Shown piece after piece: positions 43,448-52,599 of a stretch of 64,000 bases of DNA; within the stretch, counting starts at the first letter, position 1, and each line of letters begins with the position of its first letter. The translations under genes and the position numbers were made by a program. This stretch comes from Aeromicrobium sp. Leaf350 (GTDB lineage Bacteria; Actinomycetota; Actinomycetes; Propionibacteriales; Nocardioidaceae): contig NZ_CAKASL010000001.1 in the NCBI RefSeq assembly GCF_916858655.1, forward strand, positions 310,001 to 374,000. The letters are read 5' to 3'. A model generated the notes under the pieces. That model worked only from the letters and a program-made list of their open reading frames with translations. It searched no databases and was not told the DNA's origin.

Positions 43448-43858
43448 ATGGCTGGAATGGCGGCGCCTGCCGCCCTCGCGCAGCGCGACCTCACCCTCGC
43501 CGGGGCCGCGTGCGGAGCAGCGCTCCTGATCGGGGCAGCCGCACTGCTCGACCTGGCCGACGGGCGCCTCGGCGTCGTCACGTCCGTCGCGGTGGTCATG
43601 GCGTCGCTTACCGTGCCGCTCGCCGTGGCACCCCACCAGCTGTGGAACACGCTCTTCGCTCCCCCGGTGCTCCTGGTCGGCACCCTCGTCGTCGTGGCCA
43701 TGGTCGCCCCGGGCGCCATCGCCCCCGACGGCATGCCCGAGTCGGCCGGTCGCGCGGGGCGGGTGCTCGCCGGCACCGTCAGCAACGGCATCACGCTCGC
43801 GCTCGCCGAGGTGCTTGCGCTGGCCGCGATCGGCCTGCGCCGCCTCGGGCTGCGCTAG
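43448..43858 (+). CDS. DUF6542-like integral membrane protein
   Basis: This 136-residue protein has four hydrophobic segments: LAGAACGAALLIGAAALLDL, VVTSVAVVMASLTVPLAVA, APPVLLVGTLVVVAMVAPG and ITLALAEVLALAAIGL. The pattern and the position between ychF and ispH match the DUF6542 membrane protein that sits there in mycobacteria (Rv1111c region). The function is unknown. It diverges from the tandem GNAT gene and converges with the antiporter. Confidence 0.7.
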   Translation: MAGMAAPAALAQRDLTLAGAACGAALLIGAAALLDLADGRLGVVTSVAVVMASLTVPLAVAPHQLWNTLFAPPVLLVGTLVVVAMVAPGAIAPDGMPESAGRAGRVLAGTVSNGITLALAEVLALAAIGLRRLGLR

Positions 43859-43870
43859 CGAGCGAGGGGC

Positions 43871-45757
43871 CTAGCCGGTCTCCTCGTCGACGAAGCACCA
43901 GCGCCAGGCCTCGCCCGGCTCGAAGCTGCGCATCACCGGGTGACCGGAGTCGTGGAAGTGCTGCGTGGCGTGACGGCCCTCGGAGGAGTCGCAGCACCCG
44001 ACGTGACCGCAGGTCATGCAGATGCGCAGGTGCACCCACGTGGCCCCGGTCTCCAGGCACTCCGCACAGCCCGTGGGCGTGAGGGGCTTGGGCACCTCGC
44101 ACGCCTGACGCAGGTGCTCGCACGCGCCCGCGGGGTCGTAGCTCGAGCGGAGGTCGGTCTCGCGTCCCTCGGTCGACTCGTCCTCGGCCAGCCGGTCGAG
44201 GATCGACTCCTCCACGTCGAGCGCGTAGAGCACGCGCTGCAGCACGGACTGGTCGACGGTGCCCTCGCCGCGGATGCGGATCAGCTCAGCGCGCTCGCGT
44301 GCCAGGGTGGCGGCGCGGGCCCTGCTGTACTGCGCGGCAGGGGTGTCGACGCTGCCGAGGCGCTCCCAGATCGCGTTCGCCCGGTCGGCCGCGCGGTTGC
44401 GCAGTCGCTCGAGGACCTCGTCGGACACCGTGCCGGCGATCTCCTCCTCGAGGTAGCGCAGGCCCGCGTTCGAGGCGGCCTGGTGGACGGCGGCCTCCTG
44501 GAGGTGGTCCTCGTGCCGGTCCGGCCCGGTCACGCCCAGGATGCGCACGAGCCACGGGAGGGTGAGTCCCTGCAGCATGAGCGTCCCGACCGTGACGACG
44601 AACGCGATCACCACGAGCACGTCGCGGTGCGGCGTGTCGGCGGGCAGCAGGAAGACCGCGGCCAGCGTCACGACACCGCGCATGCCGGCCCAGCCGATCA
44701 GCAGCGGCGTCGTCCAGTGCGGGGCCGGGTCGCGGCGACGCACCGACGGGATCAGGCGCGGCAGGTAGGTCGCGGGGAAGATCCAGATCAGGCGGATGCC
44801 GATGACCGCGGCCAGCACGATGAGGCTCACCGCGATCACGCGGCCGGTGCTCAGCTCGCTCTCGCCGGCGTCGGAGAGGATCGACTGCACCTGCAGCCCG
44901 ATCAGCAGGAACGTCGTGTTCTCCAGGACGAACGAGATCGTGGCCCAGTTCATGCGCTCGAACAGGCGCGACGTGGCCGACTGGATGATCGGCGACTTGT
45001 GGCCCAGCAGCAGCCCGGCCACGACGACCGCCAGCACGCCCGACGCGTGGGCGTCGGTGCCCGCCCAGTGGATCTCCTCGGCCGGCACGTAGGCGAGCCA
45101 CGGGGTCAGCAGCGAGAGCGAGACGTCGGTGAGGTCGTCGGTGATCCGCTTGCGCACCTGCACCACCGCGAACGCCACGACCACGCCCACCAGCACGCCG
45201 CCGAGCGCGGAGACGACGAACTCGATGCCGATCTCGAACAGGCTGACCGAGCCCGCGATCGCGGCGATCGACGTGCGCAGCAGCACGATCGCGGTCGCGT
45301 CGTTGACGAGGCTCTCGCCCTCGAGGATCGTCACGACCCGTCGCGGCAGGCCGATGCGGCGCGCGACCGCCGTCGCGGCGACGGCGTCCGGCGGTGCCAC
45401 GACCGCGCCCAGCGCGAGGCCGACGGCGAGCGGCACGTCGAGCAGTGCCTGGGTCAGGAAGCCGATCACGACCGCGGTCACGATCACGAGCGCGATGCTC
45501 AGCAGCGCGATGGGCCGGCGGTTCGCGCGGAAGTCGACCAGCGGGGTGCGGATCGCGGCGGCGTAGAGCAGCGGTGGCAGCAGGCCGACGAGCACGATCT
45601 CGGCCGTCAGCTCGACGTCCGGGATGAACGGCACGTACGAGGCGGCGATGCCGAAGACGATCAGCACGAGGGGCGCGGCGACGGGCAGCCGGCCGGCGAC
45701 GGTCGAGACGGCGACCGCCAGGCTCACGGCGACGACGATGGTGAGGGCGGTGTCCAC
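43871..45757 (-). CDS. CPA1-type Na+/H+ antiporter with C-terminal UBP zinc finger
   Basis: This 628-residue protein has about twelve membrane helices in its first 410 residues with the CPA1 signatures VAPPDAVAATAVARRIGLP and EGESLVNDATAIVLLR (the Asp residues of NDAT form the transport site). A cytoplasmic helical tail follows. The last ~85 residues form a ubiquitin-protease-type zinc finger: ACEHLRQAC, GCAECLETG, ICMTCGHVGCCD and HATQHFHDSGHPV, with all expected Cys and His ligands. The fused finger probably regulates transport by binding a C-terminal peptide or a carboxylate, but its ligand in bacteria is unknown. GTG start at 45757. The gene is adjacent to the repeat cluster at 45.83-45.95 kb. 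Confidence 0.92.
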   Translation of the reverse strand: MDTALTIVVAVSLAVAVSTVAGRLPVAAPLVLIVFGIAASYVPFIPDVELTAEIVLVGLLPPLLYAAAIRTPLVDFRANRRPIALLSIALVIVTAVVIGFLTQALLDVPLAVGLALGAVVAPPDAVAATAVARRIGLPRRVVTILEGESLVNDATAIVLLRTSIAAIAGSVSLFEIGIEFVVSALGGVLVGVVVAFAVVQVRKRITDDLTDVSLSLLTPWLAYVPAEEIHWAGTDAHASGVLAVVVAGLLLGHKSPIIQSATSRLFERMNWATISFVLENTTFLLIGLQVQSILSDAGESELSTGRVIAVSLIVLAAVIGIRLIWIFPATYLPRLIPSVRRRDPAPHWTTPLLIGWAGMRGVVTLAAVFLLPADTPHRDVLVVIAFVVTVGTLMLQGLTLPWLVRILGVTGPDRHEDHLQEAAVHQAASNAGLRYLEEEIAGTVSDEVLERLRNRAADRANAIWERLGSVDTPAAQYSRARAATLARERAELIRIRGEGTVDQSVLQRVLYALDVEESILDRLAEDESTEGRETDLRSSYDPAGACEHLRQACEVPKPLTPTGCAECLETGATWVHLRICMTCGHVGCCDSSEGRHATQHFHDSGHPVMRSFEPGEAWRWCFVDEETG

Positions 45758-45828
45758 CGTCCTATGGTGTCAGGAAGGTCGTGGCGTCAGCCGACGATTC
45801 GCACCCAGAGCCCTCGCGCCCACCGTCG

Positions 45829-45950
45829 AGCGGTGAGTTATGAACCTTTCCTCGGGCCCGGCGGTGAGATTGTGACGTCAAACCCACCGTGACACGTCAC
45901 TAGCTCACCGCTCCGGGGTTCGACACGTCAATAACTCACCGCCCCGGGGG
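45829..45950. repeat. Cluster of four short repeats (CTCACCGC core) in both orientations
   Basis: Two direct units, GACACGTCACTAGCTCACCG (45891) and GACACGTCAATAACTCACCG (45922), each continue to CCGGGG; their 31-bp period differs at 3 of 28 positions. Two inverted units lie to the left (about 45829-45846 and 45856-45880). They sit between the antiporter and MhuD-like promoters. They could be protein-binding sites for a divergent regulator or an interspersed palindromic repeat family. Confidence 0.65.
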
Positions 45951-45996
45951 TGGGACGGGGGTGGGTGGCGGTCGAGGGCCTGACAGGATCGGTCGC

Positions 45997-46323
45997 ATGA
46001 CCGTCATCAAGATCAATGCGATCACCGTTCCGAAGGATTCTGGCGACGAGCTCGCCCACCGCTTCGCCGCCCGCGCGGGTGCCGTCGACGGGGCCGAGGG
46101 GTTCGAGGGGTTCGAGCTGCTCAAGCCGACCGACGAGCGCGACCAGTGGCTCGTCCTCAGCCGCTGGCGCGACGAGGAGACCTTCCAGGCGTGGGTCGCC
46201 TCCCCCGCCTTCGCGCACGGGCACCGCTCCGCCTCCGAGCGCAGCGGCGGCGAGCCCGCCAAGCCCGTCTCGACCCACAGCGAAGTGTGGAGCTACGAGG
46301 TGGCCGGCGGTTCCGAGGGCTGA
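45997..46323 (+). CDS. MhuD-like haem-degrading monooxygenase (ABM fold)
   Basis: This 108-residue protein is an antibiotic-biosynthesis-monooxygenase-fold enzyme very close in pattern to mycobacterial MhuD, which opens haem to release iron. The key residues match: Asn7 in VIKINAI, Trp66 in FQAW, and a histidine just after (AHGHR, His74 or His76, where MhuD has the haem-ligating His75). The family name follows those residues. ATG 45997 fits the conserved start. It converges on ispH with a strong hairpin between them. Iron-related regulation is plausible, but no Fur/IdeR box was identified. Confidence 0.85.
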   Translation: MTVIKINAITVPKDSGDELAHRFAARAGAVDGAEGFEGFELLKPTDERDQWLVLSRWRDEETFQAWVASPAFAHGHRSASERSGGEPAKPVSTHSEVWSYEVAGGSEG

Positions 46324-46330
46324 CCACGCT

Positions 46331-46382
46331 GTGCGCCCAGATGTGCGGAGCTGAGCCTCAGAAATCGCACAACTGGGCGCAC
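46331..46382. terminator. 17-bp inverted repeat between the convergent mhuD-like and ispH genes
   Basis: GTGCGCCCAGATGTGCG (46331-46347) pairs with CGCACAACTGGGCGCAC (46366-46382) with one mismatch and an 18-nt loop. It lies in the 76-bp gap between two converging stops and could serve as a bidirectional terminator. Confidence 0.65.
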
Positions 46383-46399
46383 ATCTGGGTCGGCGGGCG

Positions 46400-47401
46400 T
46401 CAGGGCTTGCTGGTGGCGGCGCCGGCGGCCTTCATGTCGCGGCGCAGCTCCGGCGGGAGCGCGAAGATCAGGCTCTCGTCGGCGGTGCGGATGGCGCGGG
46501 CGTCGCCGATGCCCCGCTCCGCGAGGTAGCCGAGCACGTCCTGCACGAGGTCGTCGGGCACCGAGGCGCCGGACGTGACCCCCACCGTGGAGACGCCTTC
46601 GAGCCAGGCGTCGTCGATCTCGGTGATGTCGTCGATGCGGTACGAGGCGGCGGCTCCGGCCTCGAGCGCGACCTCGACGAGGCGCACCGAGTTGGAGCTG
46701 TTGGCCGAGCCCACCACGATCACGAGGTCGGCGTCCTTCGCGATCTCCTTGACCGCCACCTGACGGTTCTGGGTGGCGTAGCAGATGTCGTCGGAGGGCG
46801 GGTCCTCCAGCTGCGGGAACTTCTCGCGCAGCCGGCGGACGGTCTCCATGGTCTCGTCGACGCTCAGCGTCGTCTGCGAGAGCCACGACAGCGCCGTGCC
46901 CTCGGGGAACTCGAGGGCGTCGACGTCGTCAGGGTGCTCGACGAGGGTGATGTGCTCGGGCGCCTCGCCCGCGGTGCCCTCGACCTCTTCGTGTCCCTCG
47001 TGCCCGATCAGCAGGATCTGCTTGCCCTCCTGGGCGAAGCGGCGGGCCTCGTGGTGGACCTTCGTGACGAGCGGGCACGTGGCGTCGATCGTCTTGAGGC
47101 TGCGCTCGGCGGCCTCCTCGTGCACCATCGGCGAGACGCCGTGGGCGCTGAACACGACCGTGGCACCCTCGGGCACCTCGTCGAGCTCCTCGACGAAGAT
47201 CGCGCCGCGCGCGGCGAGGTCGTTCACGACGTGCTTGTTGTGCACGATCTGCTTGCGCACGTAGACGGGCGCGCCGTAGAGGTCGAGCGCCTTCTCGACG
47301 GTGATGACCGCGCGGTCGACGCCGGCGCAGTAGCCGCGGGGATCGGCAAGGAGCACCTGGCCGCCGACGGAGGGCATGCCGAGCGTGACCGAGGAAGACA
47401 T
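46400..47401 (-). CDS. ispH: 4-hydroxy-3-methylbut-2-enyl diphosphate reductase IspH
   Basis: This 333-residue [4Fe-4S] enzyme makes IPP and DMAPP in the last step of the MEP isoprenoid pathway. The three cluster cysteines are C25 ([11 protein letters not shown]), C109 (DATCPLV) and C207 ([11 protein letters not shown]). GHEGHEEV (133-140) contributes the substrate His/Glu, and SANSSNS the substrate Ser/Asn. The start at 47401 gives the standard length. It diverges from xseA with 66 bp between the two start codons, as in mycobacteria (lytB2 and xseA). Confidence 0.97.
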   Translation of the reverse strand: MSSSVTLGMPSVGGQVLLADPRGYCAGVDRAVITVEKALDLYGAPVYVRKQIVHNKHVVNDLAARGAIFVEELDEVPEGATVVFSAHGVSPMVHEEAAERSLKTIDATCPLVTKVHHEARRFAQEGKQILLIGHEGHEEVEGTAGEAPEHITLVEHPDDVDALEFPEGTALSWLSQTTLSVDETMETVRRLREKFPQLEDPPSDDICYATQNRQVAVKEIAKDADLVIVVGSANSSNSVRLVEVALEAGAAASYRIDDITEIDDAWLEGVSTVGVTSGASVPDDLVQDVLGYLAERGIGDARAIRTADESLIFALPPELRRDMKAAGAATSKP

Positions 47402-47467
47402 GCGTCCATCGTAACGGCCCGACATGAGCGGGCGACGACGTCCGAGGCTCCCTCTAGGGTGGCCGCC

Positions 47468-48697
47468 ATGGCCCTCGACACCAGCGCGGACTCCCCCGCG
47501 CCCCTGCGCACGATCTCGCAGGCCGTCGGCGAGTACATCGGCCGGCTCGGCGCGGTGTGGGTCGAGGCCGAGGTCGCCCAGCTCAACCGGCGCCCCGGCA
47601 TCTGCTTCCTCACCCTGCGCGACCTCGAGGCGAAGGTGTCGATGGGCGCCAAGTGCCACGTGAGCGTGCTCGACGCGTGCGCCGCGCCCGTCACGGCCGG
47701 CGCCCGCGTCGTCGTGCACGCCAAGCCCACGTACTACGGCCCGAACGGCAGCCTGTCGCTCGACGTCCGCGAGATCCGTCCCGCCGGCGAGGGCGAGCTG
47801 CTCGCCCAGCTCGAGCGCCGCAAGCAGCTGCTCGCCGCCGAGGGTCTGTTCGAGCCGCGGTGGAAGAAGGCCCTGCCGGTCCTGCCGCTCGGCATCGGCC
47901 TGGTCACGGGGCGTGCCTCCGCGGCCGAGCGCGACGTGCTCGAGAACGTCCGCCTGCGCTGGGCCGCCGCGCCCATGCACGTGCGACACGCCCTCATGCA
48001 GGGGCCGGAGTCGGCGCGAGCGGTCATCGCCGCCGTGGCCGAGCTCGACGCAGACCCGACCGTCGACGTCATCGTCGTGGCCCGCGGCGGTGGTTCCGTC
48101 GAGGACCTCCTGCCGTTCAGCGACGAGGCGCTCGTGCGCGCCGTGTTCGCCTGCACCACGCCGGTCGTGTCGGCCATCGGCCACGAGCCCGACACCCCAC
48201 TGCTCGACCTCGTTGCCGACCTGCGGGCCTCCACGCCCACCGACGCCGCCAAGCGCATCGTGCCCGACGCCGCGGTCGAGCTCGAGGCCATCGCCTCGGT
48301 GCGCCAGCGCTCCCGCCAAGCCGTGCACCGACTGCTCGACCGCGAGCTGCACGGCCTTGCCGCCATCCGCAGTCGTCCGGCGCTCGCCCGGCCCACCACC
48401 CTCGTCGACGCCCAGGCCGAGCTCGTGCTCACGGCCCGCGACCGCACCCGGCGCGCCCTCGAGCTGCGGCTCGACCGCGCCCGCGACGAGGTCGGCCACC
48501 ACCTGGCTCGGGTCCGCGGGCTCTCGCCGCTGGCCACGCTGCAGCGCGGCTACGCCGTCGCCCAGGCACCCGACGGCACCGTCCTCACCTCGGTGCACGA
48601 CACACCCGACGAGATCCACGTGCGGCTCGCCGACGGCCACGTCGTCACGCAGCGCACCTCCATCCACCCCGACCCGCAGGAGCACGTCGATGAGTGA
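47468..48697 (+). CDS. xseA: Exodeoxyribonuclease VII large subunit
   Basis: This 409-residue large subunit of the ssDNA exonuclease VII has an N-terminal OB fold ([20 protein letters not shown]) and the catalytic core with [15 protein letters not shown] and [18 protein letters not shown] (about 195-220). [18 protein letters not shown] and a long coiled-coil region (about 280-350) follow. The [10 protein letters not shown] motif is present. The last 8 bp overlap the start of xseB, giving coupled synthesis of the two subunits. It is housekeeping and well preserved. Confidence 0.97.
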   Translation: MALDTSADSPAPLRTISQAVGEYIGRLGAVWVEAEVAQLNRRPGICFLTLRDLEAKVSMGAKCHVSVLDACAAPVTAGARVVVHAKPTYYGPNGSLSLDVREIRPAGEGELLAQLERRKQLLAAEGLFEPRWKKALPVLPLGIGLVTGRASAAERDVLENVRLRWAAAPMHVRHALMQGPESARAVIAAVAELDADPTVDVIVVARGGGSVEDLLPFSDEALVRAVFACTTPVVSAIGHEPDTPLLDLVADLRASTPTDAAKRIVPDAAVELEAIASVRQRSRQAVHRLLDRELHGLAAIRSRPALARPTTLVDAQAELVLTARDRTRRALELRLDRARDEVGHHLARVRGLSPLATLQRGYAVAQAPDGTVLTSVHDTPDEIHVRLADGHVVTQRTSIHPDPQEHVDE

Positions 48698-48914
48698 GTC
48701 CCCCACGCCCCAGCAGCCCGAGATCAGCTACGAGCAGGCCCGCGACGAGCTCGTCGCCACGGTGCAGCGGCTCGAGACCGGCGGCACCACGCTCGAGGAG
48801 TCCCTCGCGCTGTGGGAGCGCGGCGAGGAGCTGGCGCGCATCTGTCAGACGTGGCTCGACGGTGCCCGCGAGCGGCTCGCCGCCGCCACGGGCGAGGGCG
48901 AGGACGACGAGTGA
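48690..48914 (+). CDS. xseB: Exodeoxyribonuclease VII small subunit
   Basis: This 74-residue small subunit shows the conserved helical pair [18 protein letters not shown] and [16 protein letters not shown], then [15 protein letters not shown]. It wraps around the coiled coil of XseA. Its ATG at 48690 overlaps the xseA stop by 8 bp. It converges with the DUF4245 gene 10 bp away. Confidence 0.96.
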   Translation: MSESPTPQQPEISYEQARDELVATVQRLETGGTTLEESLALWERGEELARICQTWLDGARERLAAATGEGEDDE

Positions 48915-48924
48915 CTCGCCGCTC

Positions 48925-49467
48925 TCAGTCGGCGGTCAGGAGGGTGACGTAGCGCTCGACGTCCTCGAACGGAGCCGTGCTGGTGGTCACGAGGGTCGTG
49001 ACCTCGGGCGTCACCTGCACCAGCGTGATGCGGTCCTTCGGACCGTCGAAGCGCTGCCACGTCGCGCCGGCGATCTCGACCGTTCCGGCCTCCGTGGCGC
49101 CGTCGGCGTGCACCTCGAGCAGGTCGTCGAGCTCGACCTTCTCCTGCTCCAGACCGATGTAGCGGTCGTCCGCCGTCAGCACGCCGAGGTGCCACGGCTG
49201 CGTGCCGCCCGGGGTGAACCTCACGCCGTTGGCGCGCCAGTCCTTCGGCAGCGACGCGGGTGCGAGCAGCGGGTACGTGGCCGCCTGACGGGCACTTGTG
49301 GCGGTGCTGGCGTACTCGACGTCGCGCACCGGGTCGTCAGGGGTGTTGGTGTGCAGCAGCCCGAACGCCCAGATCGCGAGCACGATCAGGCCCATCACGA
49401 CGACGCTGCGGACGATGTCGCCGATCGCGGGGTTGCCGCGCGAACGCTGCGGCGCCGGTGAGCTCAT
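48925..49467 (-). CDS. DUF4245-family membrane-anchored protein
   Basis: This 180-residue protein has one N-terminal membrane helix (IVRSVVVMGLIVLAIWAFGL, about 18-38) and an extracytoplasmic domain with YPLLAPASLPKDWRANGVRF and a closing beta-rich segment, the DUF4245 pattern. In actinobacteria this gene often accompanies xseAB. It runs in the same direction as prfB, 4 bp downstream of it. The function is unknown. Confidence 0.88.
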   Translation of the reverse strand: MSSPAPQRSRGNPAIGDIVRSVVVMGLIVLAIWAFGLLHTNTPDDPVRDVEYASTATSARQAATYPLLAPASLPKDWRANGVRFTPGGTQPWHLGVLTADDRYIGLEQEKVELDDLLEVHADGATEAGTVEIAGATWQRFDGPKDRITLVQVTPEVTTLVTTSTAPFEDVERYVTLLTAD

Positions 49468-49471
49468 CGAC

Positions 49472-50581
49472 TCACGCGGTCTGCGACTCGCGACGCCAGC
49501 GGATGCCGGCCTCGATGAACTCGTCGATCTCACCGTCGAGCACGGCCTGGGTGTTGCCCGACTCGTGCTCCGTGCGCAGGTCCTTGACCAGCTGGTACGG
49601 GTTCAGCACGTAGTTGCGCATCTGGTCGCCCCAGGAGGCGTTGGCGTCGCCGCGCAGCTCGTCGAGCTCGGCGCGCTCCTCGGCCTTCTTCAGGGCGAGC
49701 AGCTTGGCGCGGAGGATCACCATCGCGCTGGCCTTGTTCTGCAGCTGGCTCTTCTCGTTCTGGCAGCTCACGACGGTGCCCGTGGGGAGGTGGGTCAGGC
49801 GCACGGCCGAGTCGGTCGTGTTGACGCTCTGCCCGCCCGGTCCGCTCGAGCGGTAGACGTCGACGCGGATCTCCTCGTCGGGGATGTCGATCTCGTCGGT
49901 CTGCTCGAGCACCGGCACGACCTCGACGGCCGCGAACGACGTCTGGCGGCGGCCCTGGTTGTCGAACGGCGAGATGCGCACGAGGCGGTGGGTGCCCGAC
50001 TCGACCGACAGCGTGCCGTAGGCGTAGGGCACCTTGACGGAGAACGTGGACGACTTGATGCCCGCGCCCTCGGCCCACGACGTGTCGTAGACCTCGACGG
50101 GGTACTTGTGGCGCTCGGCCCAGCGCACGTACATGCGCTGCAGCATCTCGGCGAAGTCGGTGGCGTCGTCGCCGCCGGCGCCGGAGCGGATCGTGACGAT
50201 GGCCTCGCGCTCGTCGTACTCGCCCGAGAGCAGCGTGCGCACCTCGAGGCTCTCGACCAGCGCCCGCAGGCGACCGATCTCGGTCTCGGCCTCGGCGAGG
50301 GAGTCGGCGTCGCCCTCCTCCTGGGAGAGCTCGACCAGCACCTGCACGTCGTCGAGACGGGCGCGCAGCCCCTCGACCCGCTCGACCTCGGCCTGGAGCA
50401 CTGAGAGCCGACCGGTCACGCGCTGGGCGTTGGCCTGGTCGTCCCAGAGGTCCGGTGCGCCGACCTGCTCCTGCAGCTCATCGATCTCGGCCTGCAGCTT
50501 GGGCAGGTCGAGGACCTTCTCGATCGACGTCATCGTCGTGTCGAGGTCCTTGATGAGCTCGGAGAAGTCAACGGCAGCCAC
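49472..50581 (-). CDS. prfB: Peptide chain release factor 2
   Basis: This 369-residue factor reads UGA/UAA stops and triggers peptide release. The catalytic GGQ motif is in [17 protein letters not shown] (about 241-257) and the stop-codon recognition SPF is in [12 protein letters not shown]. The N-terminal coiled coil is complete. The frame is continuous from [12 protein letters not shown] with no in-frame UGA early on, so the autoregulatory +1 frameshift found in many bacteria is absent. It is followed closely by the DUF4245 gene. Confidence 0.97.
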   Translation of the reverse strand: MAAVDFSELIKDLDTTMTSIEKVLDLPKLQAEIDELQEQVGAPDLWDDQANAQRVTGRLSVLQAEVERVEGLRARLDDVQVLVELSQEEGDADSLAEAETEIGRLRALVESLEVRTLLSGEYDEREAIVTIRSGAGGDDATDFAEMLQRMYVRWAERHKYPVEVYDTSWAEGAGIKSSTFSVKVPYAYGTLSVESGTHRLVRISPFDNQGRRQTSFAAVEVVPVLEQTDEIDIPDEEIRVDVYRSSGPGGQSVNTTDSAVRLTHLPTGTVVSCQNEKSQLQNKASAMVILRAKLLALKKAEERAELDELRGDANASWGDQMRNYVLNPYQLVKDLRTEHESGNTQAVLDGEIDEFIEAGIRWRRESQTA

Positions 50582-50603
50582 GGGCTGAGGCTACCTCGTC
50601 GGG

Positions 50604-50786
50604 TCAGACGCTCTTGCGGCGGAACTCCGGCGACTGCGTCGGACCGTTGGCGCCGTGCGACTTCTCGCTGCCGTCGTGAGCGGCACCCTCGGCAGTCGCG
50701 TGGTGCTTGCTCTTCTTCTTCTCGAGAGCCTCGCGGAACTTGGCCTTCATGTCGGCCTTCGGGTCGTTCTCAGAGGAATCAGCCAT
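50604..50786 (-). CDS. DUF5302-like small protein
   Basis: This 60-residue, highly charged protein (MADSSENDPKADMKAKFREA, then LEKKKSKHHATAEG) matches DUF5302, a small family of actinobacteria. It ends in SPEFRRKSV. It lies between the beta-lactamase gene and prfB, 22 bp before the latter. No enzymatic motif. Likely disordered and perhaps RNA- or DNA-binding; that is a guess. Confidence 0.82.
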   Translation of the reverse strand: MADSSENDPKADMKAKFREALEKKKSKHHATAEGAAHDGSEKSHGANGPTQSPEFRRKSV

Positions 50787-50806
50787 GACCGCACCATAGC
50801 CCTGTT

Positions 50807-51724
50807 TCATCGGGCGAAGGTCTCGGCGACCACGCGCATCGCGTCGGCGACCGCCGCATCGACCGTGTCGGCGTCCTCGTCGTCGCGCGACGTGAGGATC
50901 GCGACGACGATCGGGTCGCGGCCCGGGGGCCACACCACGGCGATGTCGTTGCGGGTGCCGTAGCTGCCCGAGCCCGTCTTGTCGGCGACCTGCCAGTCGG
51001 CCGGCACCCCGGCGCGGATCAGCGCTTCGCCCGTGGTGTTGCGCAGCATCAGGTCGACGAGGACCTCGCGGTTCTCGGCCGCGGCGCCGTCGACCGCGTA
51101 GTACGTGAGCGTGTCGGCGATGGCCCGCGGCGTGGTGGTGTCGCGCTCGTCGCCGGGCGTCGCCTCGTTGAGACCCGGCTCGTTGCGGGAGGAGTTGGTG
51201 ACGTCGTCGCCCACGGCTCGCAGCGCCGCCTGGAAGCCGGCCGGGCCCCCGAGCTGCTCCAGCAGCAGGTTGCCCGCCGCGTTGTCGCTGAACCGCACGG
51301 TCGCGTCGGCGAGCTCGCCGACCGTCATGCTCGTGCGTCCCGCGGCCAGCGCGGCCTCGACCTGCGGCGCGTACGCCACCAGGTCGGCCTCCGAGATCGG
51401 GATGCTCAGCTCGAGCACGCTCACGGACCGCTCCTCGACGAGAGCACCCACGAGCAGCGCCTTGAAGGTGGAGGCGAACGCGAAGCGCTCGTCGGCGCGC
51501 TGCTCGATGCGGTCTCCCGAGGCGGTGTCGATGGCGTAGACGCCCAGGCGCACGTCGTGCTGCTGCTCCACGGCGGCCAGCTCGGCGGACCGGTCGATCA
51601 CCTCACCCTCCACCGGAGCAGCGGTCGACGGGTCGGGCCCAGGATCCGCATCATCACCTCCCGAGCACGCACCCGTGCCCACGAGCAGCACCACCGCCAG
51701 CGTCATCGCCCCGAATCCACGCAT
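50807..51724 (-). CDS. Class A beta-lactamase (exported, probable lipoprotein)
   Basis: This 305-residue serine hydrolase has all class A motifs: STFK with nucleophile Ser85 (residues 85-88), SDN at 146-148, the omega-loop EPGLN at 182-186 with general-base Glu, and KTGSGSYGT near 250. The N-terminus MRGFGAMTLAVVLLVGTGAC is a signal peptide ending in a lipobox-like Cys20, so it is probably lipid-anchored, followed by an acidic/Pro linker. Located among core genes with normal composition, it looks chromosomal and intrinsic. Hydrolysis of penicillins is expected; the spectrum cannot be read from the sequence. Confidence 0.93.
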   Translation of the reverse strand: MRGFGAMTLAVVLLVGTGACSGGDDADPGPDPSTAAPVEGEVIDRSAELAAVEQQHDVRLGVYAIDTASGDRIEQRADERFAFASTFKALLVGALVEERSVSVLELSIPISEADLVAYAPQVEAALAAGRTSMTVGELADATVRFSDNAAGNLLLEQLGGPAGFQAALRAVGDDVTNSSRNEPGLNEATPGDERDTTTPRAIADTLTYYAVDGAAAENREVLVDLMLRNTTGEALIRAGVPADWQVADKTGSGSYGTRNDIAVVWPPGRDPIVVAILTSRDDEDADTVDAAVADAMRVVAETFAR

Positions 51725-51883
51725 GCCCGACAGTCCATCACACGGTCACCGCGGTGAGACGTCCGGCGGATCGGTCGCCGGAACCGGCAGGATGCAGCAA
51801 GATGTTGCGCCAGGAGCGGGAACATTCCTCGTCACCGCTCGCTCTCAACGTTCGAACCAGTCCCCGAGCCGAAGGTGCGAACC

Positions 51884-52546
51884 ATGTCGTCCCAGGTCCC
51901 CGGCCCTGTGCCACCGCCGTCAGAGCCCACTCCTCCCGGCTACGGCGCACCGGCGCCCACGCCCCCCGCGTACGGCGCCCCGGGCCAGCCCGCGTACGCC
52001 GCTCCCGGCGGTGGCGGTGGCTACGGCGGAGGCGGCTACCAGCCGCCGGCCCCGCCCAAGGGCGGTGGCGGAGGCGGCAAGACCGGCCTGATCATCGGCA
52101 TCGTGGTCGCGGCCCTCGTACTGGTGGCCGGCGGCGCCACGGCGCTCATCCTGATCCTCACGGGTGGCGACGACTCCGACGACGAGGGCGGCGACGACAC
52201 CACCACCGAGACCGACGAGGGCTACATCACCGCGGTCGAGGACTACTTCGCCGCGTACGACGACGGCGACTGCGCCACGATCCTCGACATCTACCCCGAC
52301 CAGTTCGCGGACGTCGAGGAGTGCGAGGACGAGTACCCGTACACCGATCCCGACGACGTCGAGATCGAGATCTCGAGCATCGAGGCGACCGACGTCGACG
52401 ACGAGGCCGACGCGACCGAGGCCACTGTCGAGGTCTCGTTCACCGAGGTCAACCTCGAGGACGACTCCGAGGACGACTACTCGGTCGAGTTCACCCTCGA
52501 GAAGGACGGCAACGCCTGGATCGTCGTCGAGTACGACTCGGTCTGA
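51884..52546 (+). CDS. Pro/Gly-rich membrane-anchored acidic protein (paralogue 1)
   Basis: This 220-residue protein has a Pro/Gly/Ala/Tyr-rich N-terminal tail with YGAP-like repeats, then a Gly run and a KTGLIIGIVVAALVLVAGGA membrane helix (about 67-90). An acidic Asp/Glu/Thr linker and a small extracytoplasmic alpha+beta domain with a Cys pair (DDGDCATILDIYPDQF ... EECEDEYPY) follow. GAAGG lies 9 nt before ATG 51884. The next gene on the same strand is a paralogue with the same layout. Such tail-helix-domain proteins are often called DUF4878/NTF2-like membrane proteins; a cell-envelope function is inferred. Confidence 0.75.
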   Translation: MSSQVPGPVPPPSEPTPPGYGAPAPTPPAYGAPGQPAYAAPGGGGGYGGGGYQPPAPPKGGGGGGKTGLIIGIVVAALVLVAGGATALILILTGGDDSDDEGGDDTTTETDEGYITAVEDYFAAYDDGDCATILDIYPDQFADVEECEDEYPYTDPDDVEIEISSIEATDVDDEADATEATVEVSFTEVNLEDDSEDDYSVEFTLEKDGNAWIVVEYDSV

Positions 52547-52599
52547 CCCAGCACTTCTTCACCCACCCTCCTGCCCAGACGAAGGAATAGCGTGACGTC

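Noticed and set aside
43940..45892. 650-codon plus-strand frame opposite the antiporter
   Set aside because: It has no family motif, is Arg/His/Asp-rich in the way of antisense G+C-rich frames, and opposes a clearly conserved gene.
49472..50581. Possible programmed +1 frameshift in prfB
   Set aside because: The frame is continuous from the start and no early in-frame TGA was seen.
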